A stretch of DNA of 7,626 nt from a bacterium (GTDB taxonomy: Bacteria; UBA3054), in assembly GCA_017538635.1 (NCBI GenBank), contig JAFYIM010000383.1:1-7626 (forward strand). The letters run 5' to 3'. A program made the translations under genes and the position numbers. Every line of letters starts with the position of its first letter. Position 1 is the stretch's first letter. Positions 1-5,815 of this stretch are shown here, in pieces. A model generated the notes under the pieces. That model ran no database searches, was not told where the DNA came from, and saw nothing but the letters and a program-made list of their open reading frames with translations.

Positions 1-28
1 GGTTTTCAAATGCAAACCGCCCCCCAAT

Positions 29-62
29 AAAAAAAGAGCCCAGGCAGCGCCAGGGCTCTTTT
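29..62 (-). terminator. Intrinsic (rho-independent) terminator
   Basis: The arms AAAAGAGCCC (32-41) and GGGCTCTTTT (53-62) are perfectly complementary over 10 bp. Inside them, GGC (43-45) can pair with GCC (49-51) to extend the hairpin. Read on the minus strand, the stem is followed by a run of seven U from 35 to 29. It lies 26 nt past the stop codon of the minus-strand PEP-CTERM gene and fits as the end of that transcript. Confidence 0.9.
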
Positions 63-87
63 CATTCAGCCAATGCAGCTTAGCAGT

Positions 88-1635
88 TTAGCTTCTCTTC
101 CTGAGGAAAGCCAGGCCAAGAAGCAGAGCCAGAGCGATAAAGCCCGGTTCCGGAGCCTGGTATTCGATCTTCAGGTAGTTCAGCAGGGCGTAACGACCAG
201 GGTTTGCCTGATCCGCATCGCTGCCCCAAGCCTGGACCTGAACGCCGGCGTATGTCACGTCATCATCAAGCTTGATATCATAAACCTTGCTGAAATTGAA
301 GGCTTCGTTCTCATGATCGATCACAGCCTTAGCGGAGCCGGTGTATTCCACATAAGGATTGCCTTCCTCATCGTTGGCGATCACCATAACGGTATTGACC
401 CAGCACGGGCAGATATATTTCGGTGAGGCGGCCTGATAAGCTTGTCCGTTGACATCCAAAACAGAGCAATAAGCGCCGTAGTAACCGAAACTGGCTTTCA
501 CGTTGGCGGAAGAATCATAGACCGCAGCGCCCCAGATGCCGTTGTCGGGACGATACACTCTACTGGTGATGCGGACCTTGGCGTTCGGCTTGCCGGTGAA
601 TTCAGCGGGCAGCGGAACGCCGGCGCCGGTTCTCGGATAACCGCCGTTTTCGTTATGCAAGGTTATGTAAGCGCACTGACCGTAGGGCAGGCTCATATCT
701 CTGAAAGTATCGACGATGGTGGCTTCCACGTTCGGGGTCACATTGACTTCGCCCACCGGGCTGTAGCCGTTGTCAAAGAGCGATTCGCCGGCAGCGTAAG
801 ACTGCATATCATCCTCGAAGGTGGTCGTCCAGTTGTCGTCATCCTCAACGTAAGAGACTTGAACATCATCCCAGTAACCGCCATCACGGGCGGCATTATA
901 GCCGTTGCACTCAGCGGTGAAAGAAACGAAAGTCGGGACATAACCGCCGTACCGCAAAGCGTTCGCCGTCCTGGTTTCTTCATAAGTATCGCTGTTGTCA
1001 TCAGTCCAATACCTGTAAGTCACGAGGCCTTTAGCAGCGCCGACCACGATCTCAAAGTTGTACCAGGTGTCCACAGACTGGATCTTGGTTGCCCAAAGAC
1101 GAAGGCCATAATTATCTTTGTACTCGAAATTCGGATCATCCTGGTTGACACCGTAAAGAGGTTTGGTGCGGTCATAGTGATGAATGTAACTGTTTTCGAA
1201 GTCCTTGGGCCACGGACACCATCTGAACATAGTGGCGCTGTTCACATTGCCTAAACGCAGTTCAAGATAACCGTCGCCCATTGAATAAACGCGGCCGGTC
1301 ATCTTGATGCAGCCGATCAGGGGGTTGTAAGTAGTGTCGCCCCAGTTAAGCCTGATGTTAATGCCCTTGTCGCCGCCGCTGCCGCCGGTCCTCTTAACTT
1401 TCAGGACTTTGGACTCTTCAAATGTGGTGATGGTATAATCGCCGGCATCAGGAGCCACGCCGGTGCATCTGTCGCCGTTGTTCATAACGGTGACCTGATT
1501 GCCGTAAGCATCGACCTGGCCGATGATCTCGCCTTCAGCGAAGGATTCGAAATCGCTTTCCCAAAGAACGGTCTCAAAAGAGAAAGCGAAGCTGGCGGCA
1601 TAAAGCACCGCCGCGATTAAGAGAAGTTTTTTCAT
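88..1635 (-). CDS. Secreted two-module surface protein with PEP-CTERM sorting tail
   Basis: The product is 515 aa. It begins with a signal peptide (MKKLLL plus a hydrophobic stretch, cleavage near residues 17-20). The C-terminus is a classic PEP-CTERM signal: P495-E496-P497, a hydrophobic helix at 498-511, and a basic RKR end. In known systems such tails are recognised by an exosortase (EpsH/XrtA type) for sorting to the envelope; no exosortase lies in this window. The body looks internally duplicated. Module 1 (about 24-264) opens with LWESDFESFAEGE and module 2 (about 269-492) with WTTTFEDDMQSYAAGE. Each has a matching core strand (TGRVYSMGDG at 114-123, TSRVYRPDNG at 357-366) and a similar closing strand (YWDDVQVSYV, LLNYLKIEYQ). 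This suggests two beta-sandwich (LamG/concanavalin-like) modules, possibly carbohydrate-binding, but that is inference. The ATG at 1635 is preferred over an in-frame GTG at 1641 because AGAGG lies 7 nt upstream of it. A promoter and a terminator bracket the gene as one unit. Confidence 0.88.
   Translation of the reverse strand: MKKLLLIAAVLYAASFAFSFETVLWESDFESFAEGEIIGQVDAYGNQVTVMNNGDRCTGVAPDAGDYTITTFEESKVLKVKRTGGSGGDKGINIRLNWGDTTYNPLIGCIKMTGRVYSMGDGYLELRLGNVNSATMFRWCPWPKDFENSYIHHYDRTKPLYGVNQDDPNFEYKDNYGLRLWATKIQSVDTWYNFEIVVGAAKGLVTYRYWTDDNSDTYEETRTANALRYGGYVPTFVSFTAECNGYNAARDGGYWDDVQVSYVEDDDNWTTTFEDDMQSYAAGESLFDNGYSPVGEVNVTPNVEATIVDTFRDMSLPYGQCAYITLHNENGGYPRTGAGVPLPAEFTGKPNAKVRITSRVYRPDNGIWGAAVYDSSANVKASFGYYGAYCSVLDVNGQAYQAASPKYICPCWVNTVMVIANDEEGNPYVEYTGSAKAVIDHENEAFNFSKVYDIKLDDDVTYAGVQVQAWGSDADQANPGRYALLNYLKIEYQAPEPGFIALALLLGLAFLRKRS
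91..156 (-). other. PEP-CTERM sorting signal (residues 494-515)
   Basis: The last 22 codons encode A-PEP-G, a 14-residue hydrophobic helix rich in Leu and Ala, then R-K-R-S. This three-part layout (PEP, membrane helix, basic end) is the established exosortase recognition signal. The LAFLRK-type ending resembles those common in Lentisphaerota and Verrucomicrobia-group genomes; that taxonomic comparison is from memory. Confidence 0.85.
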
Positions 1636-1640
1636 GAACA

Positions 1641-1647
1641 CACCTCT
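1641..1647 (-). promoter_or_regulatory. Ribosome binding site deciding the start of the PEP-CTERM gene
   Basis: On the minus strand, AGAGGTG ends 5 nt before the ATG at 1635, with the AGAGG core 7 nt away. The in-frame GTG at 1641 overlaps this Shine-Dalgarno sequence, so it is unlikely to be the start codon. Confidence 0.7.
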
Positions 1648-1672
1648 ACTGGTTAAAATTATTATCCGCAGT

Positions 1673-1701
1673 ATTATACGAAATCATCCCTCAAAATACA
1701 A
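1673..1701 (-). promoter_or_regulatory. Sigma70-type promoter of the PEP-CTERM gene
   Basis: The minus strand carries a perfect -10 box TATAAT (1678-1673). A weak -35 box TTGTAT (1701-1696) sits exactly 17 bp upstream. The predicted transcription start is near 1666, giving a 5' leader of about 30 nt that includes the ribosome binding site. The promoter begins 3 nt past the stop codon of the upstream GLUG gene, so the PEP-CTERM gene can be transcribed on its own, perhaps in addition to read-through. Confidence 0.65.
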
Positions 1702-1704
1702 CTG

Positions 1705-2877
1705 TCACATCCACTTCTCAAGCTTTCGGAGGCTCGGGGCTTTTCTGCCCGACTTCATCTCCCAGATGTTCTCGAAGTCCCAGCCTTTGAAAGTGTCTTT
1801 CTTGCGCATGTTCTCGTTACTGATGATGCCTTCCCCTGGCTCCTTGGAGACGCCGAAGTTGTCGGCGCTGCAGTAGCAGCTCTTTACGCTTTCCTGCTTT
1901 GGCATAGGCTTGGAACTTTTGCTTCTCTGACTTCCCTGCTGCTTCAGATTGCTGTAGCAATTTTCATAAAAACTGCTGCCATAGGATTGCATTCCGGAAT
2001 AAGTGCGCGCACTGTAACCGTGAAAAGACCATCCCCCCTGTTTGTTCTTCACTTCGCCTATATGTTTGGGATCGGAAAAAGTCTCCGGAACTTTGAACTT
2101 TCCGCTGCTGTAACAATCGCAGAAATAAGAACCGCTCGAGCTCACGCTCATGCCGGCCACTCCGCAAAAACGGTTTTCATAAGTTATATTAGAGCCGCAC
2201 TCCGAGAAATAGCTTCTCAAGGTTATCGTAGCAAGCCCGGCGACGGATTTGCTGGCCGTGATAGTCCCTGAGACGTAGCATCCGGAAACATGACAGTCCG
2301 TCATCTTACCGGCCAGGCCTGCACCGTATAGACCGATGGTGAATTCTACGTTAAGAAGCGCCAGGTCTTTTATGACGTAAACGTTCTCCTGGTTCACAAG
2401 GCTCTGTGCTTCCTCGCGGGTGAAGCCGCCCTGCTTATCATCGTCATCATTTGTTGGCGCCGGCATCCAGTCCGCTCCGACTTTCCCAAAGAAGGCCGCG
2501 TAATCCTCTTCCGGGCGTCTGATGTATAGGTTCGAGATGGAGTGCCCTCCTCCGTCGAAATTACCCAGGAAGGGAGGATAGTTTTTGCCTTTTTCGCGGA
2601 AGCGCTTGTTGGAAGGAGTTTCCATGCCGATGGGGATGAAGCCCTTGCCGTTGTTCCAGCTTTTCGTTTCGGAAGCGTCCAGGTCGCAGGTAAGCTTATA
2701 GTACTTGCGGTAGGAATTCTCCACGTCCTGCTGCATCCAGACAAGATGCTCCATCTTGCTGATAAGATAAGGAGATTCCTTGCTGCCGTCCCCAGGTGGG
2801 GTTATGGGCTTATTGGCGGCGAAAGCGCCGAGGGAAACGCAGAGCGTAAGCAAAGAGACAACTACTCTGTAAATCAT
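1705..2877 (-). CDS. Secreted GLUG-like beta-helix protein
   Basis: The product is 390 aa with a signal peptide (MIYRVVVSLLTLCVSLGAFA, cleavage likely after residue 20). Residues 29-40 (GDGSKESPYLIS) match the opening typical of GLUG proteins, and the segment around 103-119 (PFLGNFDGGGHSISNLYI) matches the first rung of this repeat family. Later rungs include GAGLAG (185-190), SVAGLA (211-216) and FCGVAG (237-242), alternating with Cys-containing turns (DCHVSGCYVSG, DCYSSG, NCYSN, SCYCS). The end GWDFENIWEM..GRKAPSLR (365-384) is the usual closing motif. The fold is expected to be a right-handed parallel beta-helix acting outside the cell, as in bacterial adhesins; no enzymatic role is visible. 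An acidic insert (about 131-168, with DDDD at 144-147) separates the first rung from the next. It has no PEP-CTERM tail. The ATG at 2877 is preferred over a start at 2919 because of the adjacent AAGGAG and the signal peptide. Confidence 0.85.
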   Translation of the reverse strand: MIYRVVVSLLTLCVSLGAFAANKPITPPGDGSKESPYLISKMEHLVWMQQDVENSYRKYYKLTCDLDASETKSWNNGKGFIPIGMETPSNKRFREKGKNYPPFLGNFDGGGHSISNLYIRRPEEDYAAFFGKVGADWMPAPTNDDDDKQGGFTREEAQSLVNQENVYVIKDLALLNVEFTIGLYGAGLAGKMTDCHVSGCYVSGTITASKSVAGLATITLRSYFSECGSNITYENRFCGVAGMSVSSSGSYFCDCYSSGKFKVPETFSDPKHIGEVKNKQGGWSFHGYSARTYSGMQSYGSSFYENCYSNLKQQGSQRSKSSKPMPKQESVKSCYCSADNFGVSKEPGEGIISNENMRKKDTFKGWDFENIWEMKSGRKAPSLRKLEKWM

Positions 2878-2882
2878 ATTAT

Positions 2883-2888
2883 CTCCTT
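2883..2888 (-). promoter_or_regulatory. Ribosome binding site of the GLUG-like gene
   Basis: AAGGAG on the minus strand is spaced 5 nt from the ATG at 2877. It fixes that start, because an upstream in-frame start at 2919 would place this site inside the coding sequence. Confidence 0.75.
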
Positions 2889-2904
2889 CGGAAATGTCAT
2901 TCCG
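2889..2904. repeat. Imperfect palindrome in the leader of the GLUG-like gene
   Basis: CGGAA (2889-2893) and TTCCG (2900-2904) are inverted. An inner TG/CA pair makes a near-continuous 16-nt palindrome, directly next to the ribosome binding site. It could be an operator or a small RNA hairpin affecting translation. It is short enough to occur by chance. Confidence 0.3.
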
Positions 2905-2938
2905 GGGGTTGATTAGCACGCTCTTATTTTATCAAAAA

Positions 2939-2947
2939 TGCTAAAAT
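2939..2947 (+). promoter_or_regulatory. Candidate extended -10 promoter of the three-gene operon
   Basis: TG-C-TAAAAT (TG at 2939-2940, hexamer at 2942-2947) fits an extended -10 element, which can work without a good -35 box; none is visible at 16-18 bp. The predicted start near 2954 gives a leader of about 35 nt including the AAGGAG site. It lies in an AT-rich divergent region. Signals for the minus-strand gene must also be here, but I see only a weak TAAAAT (2931-2926) for it. Confidence 0.4.
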
Positions 2948-2977
2948 ATCCTTAATAATAAGCCTTACGAATATAAT

Positions 2978-2983
2978 AAGGAG
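2978..2983 (+). promoter_or_regulatory. Ribosome binding site of the first pseudo-caspase gene
   Basis: AAGGAG is spaced 5 nt from the ATG at 2989. It is the only strong Shine-Dalgarno sequence in the three-gene operon. Confidence 0.8.
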
Positions 2984-2988
2984 AAAAC

Positions 2989-4392
2989 ATGAACGTTAAA
3001 CTGCTGAGCTTTGTTTTGTGTCTTGGCGCGCTAACTCTTTTCGCCAACAAATTTGACGTGCACGTGCAATTTGAGAGCGACCTGTACGGCACCAACTATG
3101 TGACGGACGTGGAACCGGGAAAGCCTTTTGTCGTCACGCTCAAAAGGGATCCCACCAAAAGGATCAGCCGCTTTTTGGTCACCCGCCAGCCGGAACAGTT
3201 CAAGCGCTACTCCAAAAACGCTTCCCTGATAGTAGGCGTGGACGAGTACAAAGACGAATACCTTCCGAAACTGACGACCTGCGAGGCCGACACGACCTTC
3301 ATCAGAGGGGCGACCGACATTTTCTGCAATCACCAGGTGGTCTTGAAAAACGCCGACGCCACCAGGGACAGAATAGAAAGCGAGATCCTTGCCGCCGCAA
3401 ACAAACTTGAGGCCGGCGACACCTTCTTCTACTACCATTCGTCCCGCGGCTACGACGAGATCCCGGGAGTCGCCTGCTACGACGGCTTCCTGTTCGTAGA
3501 AAATCTCGACACCCTTTTCCAGAATTTCAAGGACGGCGTAAAAGTGATCGTCATGCTGGACGCGGAGTACGCCGACAAGATGACCGACCTGTTCACCGAG
3601 ACCACCTGCGTCGTGACCGGCAACAAGCCCATCAAGAAGAAATGGAAAACTGAACTGAGCCCCTTGACCTACGCTTTCAAAAGATGCATGAGCGCCCAGA
3701 CCGACGATAACAGCGACGGCCTCCTCTCCTTTATGGAAATGTACGAAAGGGCCCATCAGTACACGAGGAGCGTAAAGCAGGAACAGGACGTGATCGTAAG
3801 GATCAACTGCGACGTCGAAAGGGAGGTCTATTTCTCCGATTATCCAGACCGCACCACCGACGGCAGCTTGAGCGTCAACAGCAGCGACTTCACAGCCTTC
3901 CTGGACTGCGTCAATTCCTACACCTTCGTCTACATCGAGGAAACGGGCAGCAGCCAGGACACCACCGTCGAGATCAAGAAGAGCGCTTACAAGAAAAACA
4001 TCAAGAAAGGCAAAGCCAAGTTCACCATCGACTACACGGCGAAGACCTACTCCGTCTCGACCCCGGGATTTGAGATCAACGGCGCGAAGATCTTCATCGG
4101 CCCGGAATACAAGACAAGCAAAAGCGGCTCCCACAACTACGTGATCGAGGACTACTTCTTCAAGAAAATCGGCAGCTGCAAAATCAAGGAAGACTTGAAG
4201 AAAGGCGGCTACACTTGCAAGCTCAGCGTCAACTCCGCCGGGGCTCTCAACAACATCTTCCCCGAATCATCCAGCCCCTGCCCCGCCCGCATAGCCACAA
4301 GATATTTCATCGACAGCGTCCATACCCCATCTGTCGTTTACAATGTCGTTTACAAAGACGGCAAATCCCTCAAAGCCACGTTCAAGAAATGA
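2989..4392 (+). CDS. Secreted caspase-like (C14) protein, catalytic dyad replaced, paralog 1
   Basis: The product is 467 aa. A signal peptide (1 to about 19, ending LFA) leads into a conserved N-terminal segment (DLYGTNYVTDVEPGKPF, 31-47). The caspase-like region spans about 76-260. It has a first strand SLIVGVDEY (79-87), a strand DTFFYYHSSRG (144-154) where C14 peptidases carry SGHG, and a strand VIVMLDAE (186-193) where they carry LDAC. The His position reads R153 and the Cys position E193, so protease activity is not expected. The SPLTYAF stretch and the following helix match the usual end of the domain. An intact EF-hand loop (D239, N241, D243, G244, L246, S247, E250) follows. Residues about 290-467 form a beta-rich module shared with the next two genes, ending in a basic FKK tail. 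Extracellular or periplasmic location is inferred. It leads the operon and overlaps the next gene by 4 nt. Isoleucine codons are mostly ATC. Function is unknown. Confidence 0.85.
   Translation: MNVKLLSFVLCLGALTLFANKFDVHVQFESDLYGTNYVTDVEPGKPFVVTLKRDPTKRISRFLVTRQPEQFKRYSKNASLIVGVDEYKDEYLPKLTTCEADTTFIRGATDIFCNHQVVLKNADATRDRIESEILAAANKLEAGDTFFYYHSSRGYDEIPGVACYDGFLFVENLDTLFQNFKDGVKVIVMLDAEYADKMTDLFTETTCVVTGNKPIKKKWKTELSPLTYAFKRCMSAQTDDNSDGLLSFMEMYERAHQYTRSVKQEQDVIVRINCDVEREVYFSDYPDRTTDGSLSVNSSDFTAFLDCVNSYTFVYIEETGSSQDTTVEIKKSAYKKNIKKGKAKFTIDYTAKTYSVSTPGFEINGAKIFIGPEYKTSKSGSHNYVIEDYFFKKIGSCKIKEDLKKGGYTCKLSVNSAGALNNIFPESSSPCPARIATRYFIDSVHTPSVVYNVVYKDGKSLKATFKK
3703..3738 (+). other. EF-hand-type loop in paralog 1 (residues 239-250)
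   Basis: The 12-residue loop DDNSDGLLSFME has Asp, Asn and Asp at positions 1, 3 and 5, Gly at 6, Leu at 8, Ser at 9 and Glu at 12. This meets the canonical calcium-binding pattern. Flanking helices are plausible but unproven. Confidence 0.6.
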
Positions 4393-5813
4393 CAACGCGT
4401 GAACTTTTGGCCGTTTGCTTTTGCTTTTGCGCCATCCTTGGCGCCGAGGCTTTTGGCTGCAATGTCAGCGTTGAATACGCCAGCGCTGAATACGACACCA
4501 ATTTCGTCGCTTCCGTCGCTGCCGGAGAATCTTTCACCTTGCAAGGAAAATTTACCGAAGGCAAAACAATTGCTTCGCTAAACGTTGAGCGCTTTCCGGA
4601 ACAGCTAAACCACAAGAACTTCCTGCTCTCCGTCGGCTTAAGCGAATGCAATTCCTCCATGAAACTTAAGGCCAAGGAATGTTTTGCGAACGACGCCTAT
4701 GCCTTGGCTGAAAACTACGCTGTAAAGATCTTCCCAAAACAGATACTTATAACGGGCAATCTTGCCAAAAAGGTAATAATAAGGCAAAACATTAAGACCA
4801 TAGCCGCAGAACTCGAAAAGGATGATATCTTTTTCTTCTATTATTCAGGAATAGTCGATGCCGACGCGAAAATAGCCGCCTACGACGATTATTACACTGC
4901 GGAAGAATTTATAGAGGACTTGGGGCACTTCAAGGACGGCGTCGTCAGAATTATTCTGCTTGACGCCGACAATGCCGATCTTATCGCCGGCAAGGGCCTT
5001 TTCAAGGATGATCCTAATTTCCTCATCATGACTGCGAGCAAAAACGGAAAAAAACTGAAGAAGCTCAGTCCTTTTAATCTCGGCGTCTCAAGATCGCTGA
5101 ACTGCGCAACCGACCTCAACAAAGACGGGCTGTTGTCGTTCCTGGAGATCTTCGAACGGGCAAGATGTTTCCCTCCTTCAAAAAAGAGCGCGCGCAAGAC
5201 GACCATAAGCAACGAGGATCTGGCCTCAAAAATGGTTCTTTCTCCCCTTCCTTGGAACTCCGGCGAGGGGATCCTGACCGTCAATGAGGACAACACTTTC
5301 TCGTTCTTCCTGCCCTGCGTAAACTGTGACACGTTCATAACAATCGCGGAGGGCGAATACGAGGACTTGGCTCCGATCTATCTGGAGAAGAGCGCCCTGA
5401 AGGCTAAACTTAGGGGCGGAAACGAACCGTCCTACCCGACTAAGTTCTCCATGAGCTTTAAAATGGACGATCCTGGAGAGATCGACAACATGTGCTTTTA
5501 TCTTGGCGACCGCATGCTAATTTACGAAACGCTTGTCAAAAAGACCAAAAAAGGCGTGGCCATGCGAACGGATGATTATGCTTTCAAAAAGCTAGGCGTC
5601 ATGAAGGCGAAGCTGAAAAAAGACGGCGTCCACTTTAAAATAAACTTCAAGGCCGACAGCCCTCTCGCCAACATTTTGACTTTTTCCGAAGGCACGGAGT
5701 CCGTTCCACTCCAGCTGAGGTTCCAAAAACAACCTTTGAGGGCAATTCTTCCCTACGTAAAAAAATACAAAGAAGGCAAATTTCTATCCGCTAAACTTGA
5801 AAAAAGGCAGTAA
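4389..5813 (+). CDS. Secreted caspase-like (C14) protein, catalytic dyad replaced, paralog 2
   Basis: The product is 474 aa. The signal peptide is Cys-rich (MTTRELLAVCFCFCAILGAEA, cleavage near 21). The N-terminal motif YDTNFVASVAAGESF (35-49) aligns with both paralogs. The caspase-like core spans about 76-262. Strand DIFFFYYSGIV (146-156) has I155 at the catalytic His position, and strand IILLDAD (188-194) has D194 at the catalytic Cys position. The first strand is weaker here (FLLSVGLSE, 78-86). An EF-hand loop (D242, N244, D246, G247, L249, S250, E253) is intact. The C-terminal module includes YPTKFSMSF (349-357) and DDYAFKKLG (395-403), and ends KKYKEGKFLSAKLEKRQ. The ATG at 4389 overlaps the previous stop as ATGA, and no clear Shine-Dalgarno is visible, so translational coupling is likely. 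An upstream in-frame ATG at 4215 is rejected because it would bury the signal peptide. ATA isoleucine codons are commoner than in paralog 1. Function is unknown. Confidence 0.85.
   Translation: MTTRELLAVCFCFCAILGAEAFGCNVSVEYASAEYDTNFVASVAAGESFTLQGKFTEGKTIASLNVERFPEQLNHKNFLLSVGLSECNSSMKLKAKECFANDAYALAENYAVKIFPKQILITGNLAKKVIIRQNIKTIAAELEKDDIFFFYYSGIVDADAKIAAYDDYYTAEEFIEDLGHFKDGVVRIILLDADNADLIAGKGLFKDDPNFLIMTASKNGKKLKKLSPFNLGVSRSLNCATDLNKDGLLSFLEIFERARCFPPSKKSARKTTISNEDLASKMVLSPLPWNSGEGILTVNEDNTFSFFLPCVNCDTFITIAEGEYEDLAPIYLEKSALKAKLRGGNEPSYPTKFSMSFKMDDPGEIDNMCFYLGDRMLIYETLVKKTKKGVAMRTDDYAFKKLGVMKAKLKKDGVHFKINFKADSPLANILTFSEGTESVPLQLRFQKQPLRAILPYVKKYKEGKFLSAKLEKRQ
5112..5147 (+). other. EF-hand-type loop in paralog 2 (residues 242-253)
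   Basis: DLNKDGLLSFLE has ligand residues at positions 1, 3, 5, 9 and 12, with Gly at 6. It sits in the same place relative to the caspase-like core as in the two neighbouring paralogs. Confidence 0.6.
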
Positions 5814-5815
5814 CC

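Noticed and set aside
442..1254. Long plus-strand open frame of 270 codons opposite the PEP-CTERM gene
   Set aside because: It lies wholly antisense to a gene with a signal peptide, sorting tail, promoter and terminator. It shows no recognisable domain and no ribosome binding site.
2972..2977. Perfect TATAAT just upstream of paralog 1 as a -10 box
   Set aside because: Transcription would begin about 5 nt before the start codon and remove the AAGGAG ribosome binding site, so the extended -10 at 2939-2947 is more plausible.
3436..3438. H150 of paralog 1 as a surviving catalytic His
   Set aside because: It lies three residues before the aligned His position, has no counterpart in the other paralogs, and the partner Cys is Glu. 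A shifted active site cannot be fully excluded without a structure.
3031..4134. Minus-strand open frame of 367 codons opposite paralog 1
   Set aside because: It is a by-product of the codon bias of paralog 1. Its product is a low-complexity V/G/A/F-rich string without motifs, and the plus-strand frame is supported by two paralogs.
4215..4388. Upstream in-frame extension of paralog 2 from an ATG at 4215
   Set aside because: The added 58 residues (Q- and R-rich) come from another frame of paralog 1. They would place the signal peptide internally and have no match in the other paralogs.
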